64,000 nt of DNA from assembly GCA_947095585.1 (NCBI GenBank), contig OX352761.1, positions 106,792,390-106,856,389 on the forward strand, written 5' to 3'. Positions within the stretch are counted from its first letter, which is position 1; every line of letters begins with the position of its first letter. Below are positions 12,396 to 24,250 of this stretch, in pieces. The stretch is from Nephrocerus scutellatus. Its lineage: Eukaryota > Arthropoda > Insecta > Diptera > Pipunculidae. The translations under genes and the position numbers were made by a program. The notes under the pieces are model-generated. The model worked only from the letters and a program-made list of their open reading frames with translations. It searched no databases and was not told where the DNA came from.

Positions 12396-12890
12396 CGCTT
12401 GATTTACATTTGTGGCGTGCGAGAAAAAATTAGGGGACGGCTGTTAAATTGAAATTGTAGTTAGCCAGACGAGAGTATATTTTTCAATGTTACCATAATG
12501 CTAAATTTAACATATCCCATGTTACTATAATATAATTATAACATTCGTGCAGTGTCAATCTCTTCTGTCTAACCACAACTTCAATTTAACTATAGTCGGC
12601 GCGCTCACTTTGTCTTGCACGTCTCAAATGTAAATTTTCCATTACGCTTGATTTACATTTTGGTGTGCGAGAAAAAATGATCAGGTCGGCTGTTAAATTG
12701 AAATTGTAGTTAGCCAGACGAGAGAAGTAGTATATTTTTCATGGTTACCATAATGCTATAGATAACATTTCCCATGTAACTATAAAATAACTATAACATT
12801 CGTGTAGTGTCAATCTCTACTGGCTAACCACAACTTCAATTTAACTATATTCGGCCCACTCATTTTGTTTCGCACGTCTCAAATGTAATG
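12396..12890. mobile_element. Palindromic MITE-like element in two tandem copies
   Basis: Two copies of about 247 bp (near 12396-12645 and 12646-12890) stand head to tail. Each begins with TTGATTTACATTT and ends with the approximate inverse complement (CTCAAATGTAA). The first about 70 bases of each copy pair with its last about 80 bases, for example GTTAAATTGAAATTGTAGTTAG against CTAACCACAACTTCAATTTAAC. No open frame fits a transposase. Confidence 0.65.
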
Positions 12891-13182
12891 TAATTGCGTT
12901 ATGCTTGATTTACATTAAGAAAAATGTTAGAAAAAATGACAAGGAAAGAAGATAGAAGGAAAGAAAAGCAGATTATTATAGCATTATTAGAACATTCGAT
13001 TATTGTGCTATTTAAATACAAAGAAAAATACAATATTTTGGTAAGGGAATAATTTAACTGAGCATAGCATAGCGTAGCCGAGTTTTTAGGACACACTAAG
13101 TTATACTTAATACTGCACAATAAGCCTAAATTTTTAGACTAGAACAAATTATTTTTAATGAATTGAAGTATAAAAGCCGATT

Positions 13183-13452
13183 CTCAGTACAAAATTAATC
13201 AAGCCAGCTACTCGCGACCATTTGTGTTGTGCATGTTTAGTTTTGGACACAAATGGAAGGGACCTACAATTTAATGCCGGATCCGAACGGCGAATTAGAA
13301 GCTTTCCGTGACAAGTTATTACTCTCGGAACGTTTGTCACACATTCGCAAGAGGTGGGACACCGTGAAAATACTTTTGGTGTTACTGGGATTCAAAACAC
13401 AAACCTCCTGCTCAGTAGCCATGCGCATTGTCACTGAGCCACGGCGCGTACA
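13183..13452 (-). mobile_element. tRNA-derived SINE, copy 1
   Basis: The sequence is closely similar to 46920-47215 and 57600-57887. The tRNA-like head is at the right end on the - strand: GTGGCTCAGTGAC (A-box-like) near 13440, and a weaker B-box (GTTTTGAATCCC) near 13395. This copy has more substitutions than the one at 57600 and no clear target-site duplication. The frames called here on both strands are artefacts of the repeat. Confidence 0.75.
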
Positions 13453-13619
13453 CATAAATAAATTATTTTTTTTGTTGAAATCTATAACATTTATAAATGT
13501 ACAAAAAAAATGGAGGTGTATCCACAGTTGCTTGGATACGGATTTGGATTTAATCACCGTCATACTTATTTTCGAGGATACATTTAAATCGGTTGATTTA
13601 TCCCCATTTTCGTATATAT

Positions 13620-14109
13620 TGTTACGAAATTTAGGCTTTTGTGTTCGTAAAGGATTTTGCAAATAAATCACAACACAAGTTTATTAATTTACAAAAAACA
13701 ACTTTAATAAACAAAGAGTAAAAATAACACAAGTTCACAAATTATACTGGTAATGACTTTTAAATGTACCCAAAAACAGTTATTACAACAACACTTGTAT
13801 TTCACTTTAATTCTCTTAGGTGGTAGCAGTATTACTTTACAAGAACTTTTACAACTTGACTGATTGAATTCTAAACAATGAACTAAAGCCAAACGCCACT
13901 ATTTATACTCATTGAAAATTTTCCAGAAACTTAAAATCTTATAGAGGGAAATATCGATAAAAGACCAGAAAATTGTGCCCTTACTCCCTTATTTATAGCT
14001 AACCACACTCATATGTAAGGAGTCATCTTCTAAAAACCGCAAACAGCATAAACCGGTTTGACTTCATTCTTGACCAGTACATAATGATTTAAACTTAAAG
14101 GCGGTTACA
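13620..14109 (-). mobile_element. Solo-LTR-like block, copy 1
   Basis: Read on the - strand it starts TGTAAC and ends GTAACA, with a TATAAATA box near 13905, a TCAGTC start-like motif about 40 bases later, and AATAAA near the end. A diverged relative lies at 31333-31700 with the same terminal stretch (TGCAAAATCC...TACGA...GCCTAAATT). No gag-pol lies beside it. Target-site duplications are not obvious, so the exact ends are approximate. Confidence 0.55.
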
Positions 14110-14439
14110 TTTCAAATAATCTAATAAATCTCACAGCCTAAACGTATTCTATTCAAAAGTGCTTAATTCCAATTTAGTGCCTATTTTTAGTACGCAGTAT
14201 GTACATTGCGATTTATCTGAGGATTAGAATTCAATTATCTGCGCTACTAACTACTTACTACAAAGTCTTTAATCTTTCTTTATATCCTTTGGATTTATAC
14301 CTCGATATAGATGGCTAAAACAGTGGCTAAGGCTATTTTCGAATACAGTGGATTAATTAATTAAACTTGTTCGAGATTTGTAGCACCAGACTGACATCAG
14401 GCTTCCTGAAAAATACCACATCACCCCTACTCCGCTTTA

Positions 14440-14830
14440 ATGCGCGCGTCTTCATTTATTTACATAGGCTTTAGCGATTCTACCTTCAACTTGGTCAACT
14501 GCCACGTCACTTGGTGACCACTTCAGTGCACGCCTTGCCTTATAATGCTCAGACATATGCTTTGCACAGCGTGTGCGTTAATGGAAAGGAGGAGAAAAGG
14601 GGAGATGTCTATGAGCTTGTGTTTTGAATGTCTGTGCATTGTAGTGATGTGGAAAGACAGGGCATTCCACATACGTGTTGTACGGCTGAAGAATGAATCT
14701 CTGAACTAAACTGTACGTCCCAAGATGGGCTTGAGGGTAAACTGATGAGTATATAGAACGCCACGAGTATTGCGGTTGAATTCAAGGAGAAGTGGCATGT
14801 AACTGGCTATTTTTGTTGAGCTGTTTTGTT
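14440..14830 (-). mobile_element. Jockey-like non-LTR 3' fragment
   Basis: The - strand translation gives FNRNTRGVLYTHQFTLKPIL, then FRDSFFSRTTRMWNAL near 14680. This is the same C-terminal block as in 10144-10300 (+) and 62400-63762 (-). The frame is broken by a stop after GRTV. Confidence 0.7.
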
Positions 14831-14869
14831 GAATTTATTGATTTCGCAATGTTTTCGTAGTGATACTTC

Positions 14870-15300
14870 AAGATGAAGTGACAGTCGTAGTCACGTTCGC
14901 GGACGATACAGGTATGCTTACAACGGGTAAAACATGCTTTGTAAAACATATGCGAGTAGACAAACCCATGGCTGAATCGTTCTTAACGAGACCAAGTCAA
15001 CACATGACAATTTTACACACCGAAAGGTGAATAATTTACCCATTTTCATCAACTCGATGCACATACCGTATGCAAACAAGGCAAATTATCTAAGAATGAC
15101 TATGGACTCGTGTGACGAAGGAAGTCACACGTTAAAAAGAAGCACAACATCTCTCGAAATCAGGCTCAGAGAGATGTATTGGCTTATCGGAAGATTTTCG
15201 AAACTAAGCGTATATAACAAATAGCTTTTATATAAGCAATTGCTTGAACGCATGGTATACAACTTTAGAATTGTACCAATTTAGGCAGCTCTTTTTACAG
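14870..15300 (+). mobile_element. Jockey-clade RT relic with FADD motif
   Basis: TTC GCG GAC GAT at 14896-14907 encodes FADD, the RT catalytic motif C. Downstream, with frameshifts, follow the residues IPYANKANYLRMTMDS (15070) and MYWLIGRFSKLSVYNK (15174-15223), typical of the RT thumb of Jockey-like elements. The family differs from the neighbouring - strand fragment. Confidence 0.65.
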
Positions 15301-15531
15301 GCACAAACAAACAATTCACATTTACACATTTTTAAGCATACTTTAATTCATTATAAATAAACTGGAGGCTTGTCATTAAATCTAAAGTTGTCGAGTATCG
15401 AAATTTTGAGTATTTTTCAAGAAGTTTTTTAGTTACACTTATCATAATTTAAAAATTTCTTCAGTTAATTAATTAATTTTAATACTACAACAGAATTAAT
15501 AACTGTTATTTTGTTTTTCAAATTTTTATAG

Positions 15532-15635
15532 AGGTCTATCACCTACACATCCAAGCATGATGCCTATAGCAACTCCAATGAGATTACCTGGCGGTCCGAG
15601 AATTCCTTTGCGAGCACCAATGGCTCGAGATTATG
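15532..15635 (+). CDS. Syp: Syp coding exon: Pro/Met-rich linker
   Basis: Its first base completes the Gly codon, then GLSPTHPSMMPIATPMR, PGGPRIPLRAPMARDY. It ends with one base of an Asp codon, before GTAAGT. It lies between RRM3 and the Tyr-rich region and has low complexity. Phase is consistent on both sides. Confidence 0.92.
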
Positions 15636-18488
15636 GTAAGTGATATTATTTCGGTAAAAAAATCATTTGTTGTTTTCCAAACTAAGAATTTATATTAGAT
15701 AGAGTATGACAAATGACTGAAATAAAGACAAAGCAATTATTTTGTTGTTTCTGCAGTGTTATCATAAATTATAAATTAGGTTTTATTACTGTAGAAGATA
15801 CATATTTTATTTTTGTACATACATAAGTATTGCAATTTATTTGCAATACTCGTAAGCACAAACAAGCACGAACATTGTGTTTTCAATTAAGTTTAGATTC
15901 AATATTTGGCAATTAGTTGTACTACATACATATTATTGAAAAATTGAAAAGAATTAACTAAATTTTGAGCGTCTTTTTGGACATACACAGACATACAACA
16001 TATGTAAAAACTATGGTTGATTTTTTCGGTTGGCCCGACCGATGGTGGGGTTACTTACCACCACTGAGTACTCAATAGATATTAATTTTAATGTATTTAA
16101 AACGCAAATAAATAATAGATAATCCTCTTGACTTGTACTATCATTGTATACAACCTTTCCAAATTTCTTTCCTAATAAAAAGCTAGGTATATAAATAGAT
16201 AACTTTCTTATTATGTTGATTTTTTTTTAAGAAATAGAACTTTGTTTAGTTATTTTTTTGGTTATATTGTTAAAAATGTAAACATACTTTGTAAGGACAG
16301 CAAATAGGTGAAAATTTTCAGTATTGTACGAATCGTATGAAAAGTTCACGATTCACCACTACTACTGTAATACTATTATTACTACTACTACTATACTGCC
16401 CTGCAAACCTAGTCATTGAGTCCTTTTATACTCCTTTTCCATGTTATTATGCGCATCAATTCCCTTTAAAAACGGTTTGTTTTGTATTAATTTTTATTTT
16501 TTATATTATTTAGTTTCAATTTAGTTTTTATTTTATCTTTAAAGTGATTTTTCTTTTTTTTTTAAATTATAATATCGCACTTCTCTTTTACGATTCACAT
16601 TCTCTTTGTTATATTGCTAACGTTATCATTTTGACTGGTTTTTGATTTAATAATTAAGTGATATCGCTTTATTCACAAATTTAGCATCTACTACTAATTT
16701 ACCGTAATTAAATAACCAATAAAATTCTGATTTTGTTATTAATTCGAGCATTTTTGGGAATATGTATATGTTATTTGTTTGTTTTTATATTAATATATAA
16801 TGTCTCTCAGTCCTCTTTAAGCGCTCTCTCTCTCTAGCTAAATAAATTATTGCCTTTCTGTCTCTCACTCTTACAATCATACTCACTCACTATCTGTTTT
16901 CTATTTGCCTCGCTCGATGCATCTCCCATAAATTATAAAAACGAAAACTGCATGCAAATTTTGTATAAACTGTAATAATGTTTTTATTCCATTCTTCATA
17001 TTGTTATTGTGCGTGTGTGGTTTTTTTTCACTCTTTCTCTCTCTCTATTTCTTTTTCTTACTTTCTATTTCTCACTAATAAAAAGTAAAGTGTAATTGTT
17101 TTTTTTTGTTAAACTTAAAAATTTTCAACAACGTTGTCAAAGCGATTCTCTCGTTTGTCGTCTTCTATATTGGTAAGTAATGCTAAAATATGCTAAAAGT
17201 AAAATTTGGAGTGAGCATGATGTTGTGTTTTGCCCAACAATGGAATAAAAACATACCAAACCCAACTACCAACCACCACCACCAACCCCAGTCGTAGATA
17301 TAAGAAGTGTTTGCCAATTAGAAACAAAAATAATATCCCACAAATCCACCCAACATCAACTAACTTACCGACCTTCCTTTGTACTCACCACATTACACTC
17401 ATTCACTGAAGCATGCTGCGCAATGGATGGTACACACAAATCGTGGAAATTGGATATTTTAAGTGAAATTTGAAATTTCCCCTGAGATTGGGTTATTGTG
17501 CTGTGTGGTTTCTAGTATATTTTTTAGTTAATCCACAAATCCACCAAACATCAACTAACTTACCGAACTTCTCTTGTACTCACCACATTACACTCATTCA
17601 CTGAAGCATGCTGCGCAATGGATGGTACACACAAATCATGGACATTGGATATTTTAAGGGAAATTTGAAATTTCCCCTGAGATTGGGTTATTGTGCTGTG
17701 TGTTTTCTAGTATATTTTTTAGTTAAATTAGTTGGGGTAATTTCGTTTTTATTTTATCTCCTTCTTTTCCGTGTAATCTTTTCATTTTCATTTTATAATC
17801 TCTTATCTGACTTTCTGAGAAATAGGCCAATCAAGTGACGTGTAGTTATTTATATATAATATAAATAAATAAAAAGTATTTATTGTTGTATTTAAGCGGT
17901 AAATTTGAAAATTGCAAAAAATAAACCGCCAAACCGTAAAATGCTCGTTGAAAATCAAACAGAGTCGTCGTTTGTTTGAATCTTTCTTAGTATCATTAAG
18001 TAAACAAATTGGTAAAATCTACGAGTATAAACAAAAAACACAAACAATTAATCTCTTCTACACTATTATTCTATGTATTATAATTGTTTATTTTTTTGTA
18101 TAGAATTTTTTTTGAATTTATTTCTTCTACCAATGCCATTACTACTACTAAACCCCACTACAATTACTACTACTACTTCTATTGTATTTATGTTTTGGTT
18201 TTGTATTATTTATCTCAACATCGAAATTTCTTTTAGTAAAAAAAAAGTCGTAACATCAGAACTCCACTTAAGCCACCCTCTCCGGCTAAGTACATTATGT
18301 AGATATCAAAATTGTATTTTGTTTTTTTTTTGTATACAAATAACTATATATTATACATATAAACGTAAATTTATTAAGTAACTAAATAAATTGTATAAGT
18401 AAAAACACAAAATCATCACCAACAATTAAAAAAAAAACTAAAAGAAAAGCTCACAAAAAAACCAAACAAAATTTTTAACAATTTATAG
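15636..18488 (+). other. Syp: Syp intron, 2.9 kb
   Basis: Donor GTAAGT, acceptor TTTATAG. It contains pyrimidine-rich microsatellite stretches (CTCTCT near 16830 and 17035) and a 195-bp tandem duplication. A possible 30-nt microexon at 17143-17172 is treated as a finding. No other coding exon is supported. Confidence 0.8.
17337..17726. repeat. Tandem duplication, unit 195 bp, two copies
   Basis: 17337-17531 is repeated at 17532-17726 with a constant offset of 195 bases and few substitutions (for example the shared block GAAGCATGCTGCGCAATGG at 17409 and 17604). It is intronic and non-coding. Confidence 0.9.
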
Positions 18489-18670
18489 ATTATGATTACG
18501 ACTTTTATGGTTATTCGGATTATCGTGGCGGCTACAATGAATCATATTACGACGAATTTTACCGAACTAATGATGGAGAATACTTCTTTGATTATCCACC
18601 AAGCGGAGTTTCGCCAATTCCAACTGGAGGACCCGCTGGTGGACTGCAGAGAATGGCCAGAAATAATGTG
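18489..18670 (+). CDS. Syp: Syp coding exon: Tyr/Asp/Gly-rich segment
   Basis: Acceptor TTTATAG. The first two bases complete Asp, giving DYDYDFYGYSDYRGGYNESY, then a stretch with YFFDYPPSG and GGPAGGLQRMARNNV. Tyr-rich segments of this type follow RRM3 in hnRNP Q/R proteins. The donor is either GTGGGT at 18671 (used here) or GTGGTG at 18668; both keep phase 0. The donor is weak compared with the others in this gene. Confidence 0.88.
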
Positions 18671-20249
18671 GTGGGTTATGTTCTACTTTCTACTCTTCTA
18701 CTTCTACTTCTAGTACTACTATAACTACAACTGCTACTCAGCATTTTTATCATCATTTTTCTTTTATAAAAACAATCAATTGCAACAACAACAACAACAG
18801 CAAAAACAAAAACACAGAAAAAACAAAAGACTAAAACCATTTCTGTTCAATTAATTGCTGCTCCGTATTTTTGTAGTACATACATATAGTATTGTTTGTT
18901 TTCCCTTACCTCTGATTTTTATCGTTTTCTGCTTTTCGTTTGTTTTTATAATTTTTTTTCTGTTTTTGTCCGCTGATTTTGTTTTTTATTTTTCTCGTTC
19001 TGTCTCTCGATACTCGATAAAAAAGTACACTCAAACGGATATCAACCAGAACAACAACGTCTATTACTATGTGAATAAAAATCTTAACAACAGCACCAAC
19101 AACAACACCAACGACGACGACGATAAAAATTACAACAAACATTTTCATATTAAATATATTGAATTAGTATACTAAGCAGGTAGACAGGACATTTTCAGTG
19201 CATTTTTTTTTATCAAATAAACGAATTAGATTTTTTTTTTAAATCCTGCCCAGTCGGTCGTCTTCGCTACAATACAATTTCACCTGCTGCTTGAAAACAT
19301 CTCTTTCCACCCCCCAGTATAGTTTCTCTTCACAAGTTACAATTTCTTGTGTTCGGGAACACGTTTTTGTTCACTTGTTGTGAATTTACACCGCTGATCC
19401 ACAACCACAAAACAACCAATCAAACCACCACAAAAATTGTTTATTATTTCTATATTCTAAGTCTTAAGTTTTACTATTTTTCCTTTGTTATACTTACACA
19501 CAACACATTTGTCACTTAATAATTTTTAACTTTTTTGCTTTAATAATATATGCTTTTATGCTTTTTCGTTTGTTTGTTAATCATAAATTTTATTTCAAAT
19601 GCTTATTATTTATTCAGCAAATTTTTTTGTTAATTTGGTTATGCTGCTTTTGTTCTTAATATGCTTTTATTAATTTATTCAATTGATTTACATTTGTTAG
19701 GCTAAGTCAATGCTTTAAAAATACACTTCACTAATTTATTGTTATAATGTAAGTTGTTACTAACGCTTTGATCGAGAGCTTAAATTGGCAGTGTGCTAAC
19801 TTTGTTAAATTAATTACATTTTTTTTTATTTAAAATGAAAAAAAAAATAAAGAAGCTAAACACTTGGCAACTAACTTTTTGATGCTTTCCTGTCGGCTTC
19901 AGTTAAGCAATTTGTAATATCTATCTATTCAACACTCAATGCCTTACCACTTGTTTATACTACTAATCACAAAAATACTAATTAAAGCTTAACATAGTCT
20001 AGACCAATTATTAACAAGTCCAAAAGAACGAAAAAATTAATCATGTGTTTATATGAAATTGTACCAAAAACAGTTGTTGCATTATCGCAGTGTGAGACGA
20101 CACATGGAAAAAAGACAAATAGACAGAAAACATTCGCAACATTTGCATAGGAATTTAAAGAAAAAGATTTCTTTTTGTTGTAAATATTTAATTATATTGA
20201 TCTTACTAATAAATAATTCCAATAAAAATGCATATTAGTTCAATAAAAT

Positions 20250-21060
20250 GACTGAATGACTCCTTCTTGTAAACGAACATCAAATAAATTATCCAAAGTC
20301 TCTTTTACAATTAAAATTCTTCTTGTTGACATCAAATGAATTATCCAAAATGACTTCTCCTTGTAAACGAACATCAAATGTATTATCCAAACTCTCTTAC
20401 AATTAAAATTCTTCTTGTTGACATCAAATGAATTATCCAAAATGACTTCTCCTTTTAACCGAACATCAAATGTGTTATCCAAACTCTCTTACAATTAAAA
20501 TTCTTCTTGTAAATATCAAATAAATTATCCAAAATGACTTCTTCTTATGAACGAACATCAAATGAATTATCCAAAGTCTCTTTTACAATTAAAAATATTT
20601 TTGTGGACATTAAATGAATTATCCAAAATGACTTCTCCTTGTAAACGAACATCAAATGTATTATCCAAACTCTCTTACAATTAAAATTCTTCTTGTTGAC
20701 ATCAAATGAATTATCCAAAATGACTTCTCCTTTTAACCGAACATCAAATGTGTTATCCAAACTCTCTTACAATTAAAATTCTTCTTGTAAATATCAAATA
20801 AATTATCCAAAATGACTTCTTCTTATGAACGAACATCAAATGAATTATCCAAAGTCTCTTTTACAATTAAAAATCTTTTTGTGGACATTAAATGAATTAT
20901 CCAAAATGACTTCTCCTTGTAAACGAACATCAAATGTATTATCCAAACTCTCTTACAATTAAAATTCTTCTTGTTGACATCAAATGAATTGTCCAAAATG
21001 ACTTCTCCTTGTGTACAAACATCAAATGAATTATCCAAAGTCTTTTTTACAATTAAAATT
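20250..21060. repeat. Minisatellite with higher-order unit of 278 bp
   Basis: The motif ATCAAATGAATTATCCAAA recurs every 40 or 52 bases (basic unit about 92 bp). Three basic units form a higher-order unit: the block CGAACATCAAAT starts at 20274, 20552 and 20830, each 278 apart. Repeated open frames on the - strand, all with the residues DNSFDV, are a by-product of the repeat. Confidence 0.9.
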
Positions 21061-21530
21061 AAAAAACTGATGTCTGCTACTCGTATATATTTCTGCAAAC
21101 TCATACGCTCTTTACACAGTCGATTGATTGAAGCAATCGTCTTTTACATACTCGTATGTGTGAATAGCCTTTACACGTTCAATCGATTAAAGCAATTAAC
21201 ATACACTGCGGTTCGACGTTCAATCGATTGAAGCAATCAACATAACTGACTGACGTTAAAAATCATTTCTCTGCTGCCTTAGTTATTTAAAGTTTTTTGA
21301 TAAAGCGTTATTGACTACTGCGTTGCTAATAAATACTAATAAAAAAACAAAACACAAATATGCGTGAATCAGCAGCGTTCAGATTTTTTATCTCAGGCAA
21401 TTCTTTTGAGGATTTTCCATCGTGGGACAATTAGATCAACGTCATATTTACATTTTCCATGTACTCATACATCAAAATGACTTTGATTTCTCGTCAATTA
21501 TGTACATGTGTGGCATAAGCACATGGTACT

Positions 21531-21655
21531 GTATTTTATTTGCTAAGCAATAAGGAATTACAACAACAATTGCACTCTTCTTCTTTGGAATAAGAAAACC
21601 TGCTCTTTTGCTGGTTTTCAAATTCTAATTCCTTATTCCTCGGCAAATAAAATAC
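21531..21655. mobile_element. Palindromic MITE-like element, copy 1
   Basis: The terminal inverted repeat reads GTATTTTATTTGC at the left and the complement at the right, continuing inward to AATAAGGAATT. A second copy in opposite orientation lies at 56571-56704. The interior includes the stretch TTTTGCTGGTTTTCAAATTC, shared by both. Confidence 0.75.
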
Positions 21656-22891
21656 GCCTGTATTTTTATTACCATTCATAAATATGATGTATGATTGCTT
21701 CAAACGATTGATTTTCCGTTGTTCACTTGTTCAAAAAACTGAAGGATTGCATTCATTTGACATAACATTTGACAAAAAGTTTTCTCTAGCAAGAATTTTA
21801 TTAGATATATATTTCAAAAGAAATTCTAATAAATCAATCAGATGATGATTAATTCTAACACCGAGTCGTCCTGAAAAAATAATAGTCGTTTACGTTATTT
21901 GGAGCTTCGGTGTTTGTAAGGATGAAGTCAAGTCTGAATTAAATCAACAGTCGGGCACAAATTGATGAAGAAAGTTTTGCGAGAAGCGCGCGTTTTAGTT
22001 CATCAATTCACGTTATCCATGTCGTTTCTGAGACACAGTTCCGTTTCGTACATGTTCCATAAACTCTTATCAACATATTGAATTGTAACCTTATCATTCA
22101 TCTCTTTAGGAGACATTCTTTCGAAAAACAAGGGAGAGACTACAAATCATTTACAGTTCAAAAATAAACAAGAAATGTCAGTCTAGTTCCAATAATTGTA
22201 ACAATTCCCTCTCGAATGTCGTCTCGACCGACAACTTTACATATTACGAAGCAATTTACAAAACTCTCCAACCCAACCCCTACACTCTTTGGATCACGGT
22301 TTTTTCATTAATTATTAATATTACTGACAATAACATATTTATATCAATTTGAATAACATGCTAATACCGAATGTTCTCTGTCCTGATATTTTGTTGATGA
22401 TCCGATTGGTTAGAGGACCACCAACAAAACGTTATGTCTAATGCAAAATTATTACAGGGAAATCAGTGTAGAATATAAAAAAAAACCAAATTTAAATTAT
22501 TATTTCAATTACAATGTAATTATTTGAAATTTGTAATTATATTTTTTTAATTATTATTTTTCGCTTAATTTTATGAAACTTTGTTTATATATTTCTATGA
22601 CATGAATCGGATAGGTGCGTATTAGATTATAGTTTTTTTTCATATACAATTACACAACAACAATTATTATTATTATTATTTTGGATTACAAGAAAAAACA
22701 ACAACAACCGAGTTAAAATTACAATTAAGTCAGGTTTTTCAAACGAATATAGAGTATAATGTATAAGTATCTTTATTATAATTTTTTGTCTTGATTTTTC
22801 TTATTACAAATCTACGCATATGATTAATTTTATATTGTAATTAATTCAATTAATTAATAATTTTATTATAAATATCACACGATATATATAA

Positions 22892-22952
<61 letters not shown>
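22892..22952. repeat. TA dinucleotide microsatellite
   Basis: An almost pure TA run of about 60 bases in the intron upstream of the RG exon. Confidence 0.95.
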
Positions 22953-22955
<3 letters not shown>

Positions 22956-23395
22956 TTTATCACGCGATTAATTCGATTTTTTTTCTTTTCTTTCTTTTTC
23001 TTTTATTTTTCGGTAAATCATCTCTTAAAAAAATTATATATATGTTCGTCAAAACAAAAACAAAAAAACAATAATAACAACAACAACAAACCAAATTTTT
23101 GCTCAAACAAACACAAATTACATAACTCGAAATTAATCCATTTATAATTCCGTTAATTTTTTATGCCATTTATGTTTATTGTTTCAAAATTTCCAACAAC
23201 AAAAACACAAAATTGTTTCTTTTTCAAATCAATCCATCAATAACAATCTTGGCGTTCCATTTACCAATCCGCACATATATATATTTACATGAACACACAC
23301 ATATCCAATCTAAATATATGTGTGTGTTAAAAAATGTATCTCATTATCATAAAAAAATGAAAAAAAAAAAAAAAAAAAATCTTAAAAAAAACCAG

Positions 23396-23636
23396 GGGGT
23401 TGGTCGTGGGCGTGGAGTCACAGCCATGCGTGGCCGAGCCGTTGGGCTCCGTGGCAACATCAGCCGTCAGGGGGTCCCCCAAGCGGCGGTGGTGGCGGCG
23501 GCGGCGGCGGTGGCAGTTCAACGGGTGGCCACCGCGGGGGCTCAGGCAGTATCCGGGGCGGTCCGTGGGGTGGTGGGACAAGTTCGTCCCAGCGCTCGTG
23601 GCACCCAGCGCGCCAAGCCGCTTCAAAATTTACCAG
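23396..23636 (+). CDS. Syp: Syp coding exon: RG/Ala-rich segment
   Basis: Phase 0 at its start after AAACCAG, with one base of an Ala codon at its end before GTGAGA. The frame that joins both neighbours gives GVGRGRGVTAMRGRAVG, then an Ala/Val-rich run, then SARGTQRAKPLQNLPA. The exon is far richer in G and C than the rest of the window. All three forward frames and a reverse frame are open over much of it. The frame chosen is the only one that joins the last exon without a stop. RG-rich segments in this family are typical arginine-methylation and RNA-contact regions (family knowledge). Confidence 0.88.
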
Positions 23637-23974
23637 GTGAGAAGGATCTATCTTGTTGTTATTTTTTACGGTTTACTCTCTTTCTCTCACAATCATAATC
23701 TCTTTTTCTCTCTCTCTCTCTCTATACATATGTGTTATATATATCTCTCTCACTCTTTGTGTCAATTGTTTAGCTTTTAAATTTATTATATTTTTATCTA
23801 TAAACATATACTCGTACCATCTTCATAGTGTAATGATAAAATAAAATTAAGAAAAATTGTATTTTAATTTTAATTTTGTATTTTCCGTTTATTGAGATGT
23901 TTTTAAAATACATATACATACAATATCTGTTTCATGCCATTCCCATTTTCTTTCGTCTTGTGTAATTTTATCTC

Positions 23975-24250
23975 TCTCTCTCTCTCTCTGTTGTGGTTTT
24001 TTGACATTTTTTTCACAAACTTCTGCTTGTTAGCAAACGACGTGACACTTGTTTAAGTGAAGTGGTTTCTCTTGCTGCTTTTTTGTTGTTCTCTTCGATA
24101 AACTTTGTTTATCTCTCTCTCTGTCGTGATTTTTTGTCACTTTTTTCACACACTTCTGCTTGTTGAGCAAACGACATTATCTCTTTCCTTGTTTAAGTGA
24201 AGTGGGTTCTCTTACTGCTCCTTTTGTTGTTCTCTTCGAAAAACTTTATT
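23975..24250. repeat. Imperfect tandem duplication, period about 133-141 bp
   Basis: Both copies contain CACTTCTGCTTGTT-like text, then AGCAAACGAC, GTTTAAGTGAAGTGG and TTGTTGTTCTCTTCGA in the same order, near 24015-24100 and 24150-24240. They differ by small insertions. It is intronic and non-coding. Confidence 0.8.

Larger units (their letters stand above)
12022..15531 (+). other. Syp: Syp intron, 3.5 kb, with four mobile-element remnants
   Basis: Donor GTAAGT at 12022, acceptor TTTTTATAG ending at 15531. It holds a MITE-like dimer, a SINE copy, an LTR-like block and two Jockey-like fragments, listed separately. The remainder (12022-12395, 12891-13180, 15301-15531) is AT-rich with no exon I can support. 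Confidence 0.85.
18671..23395 (+). other. Syp: Syp intron, 4.7 kb
   Basis: From the weak donor to CCAG at 23395. It holds a minisatellite array, short palindromic repeats with TCAATCGATTGAAG near 21120-21240, a MITE-like element and a long TA tract. Stretches 18725-20249 and 21656-22890 show AT-rich sequence and CAA/CAG-type triplet runs only. A pure A tract precedes the acceptor (23357-23380). Confidence 0.8.

Noticed and set aside
13253..13671. Overlapping frames of 137 and 135 residues on opposite strands
   Set aside because: They lie over the SINE copy and the flank of the LTR-like block; no gene family matches.
20240..21104. Three similar - strand open frames with repeated DNSFDV residues, as if a repeat protein
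   Set aside because: They are produced by the DNA minisatellite, the frames start and stop at unit borders, and there is no codon-level signal.
23213..23395. Extension of the RG exon upstream to an ATG at 23213
   Set aside because: The extension is AT-rich with a poly-A tract and no conservation pattern; a proper acceptor lies at 23395 and matches the phase of the previous exon.
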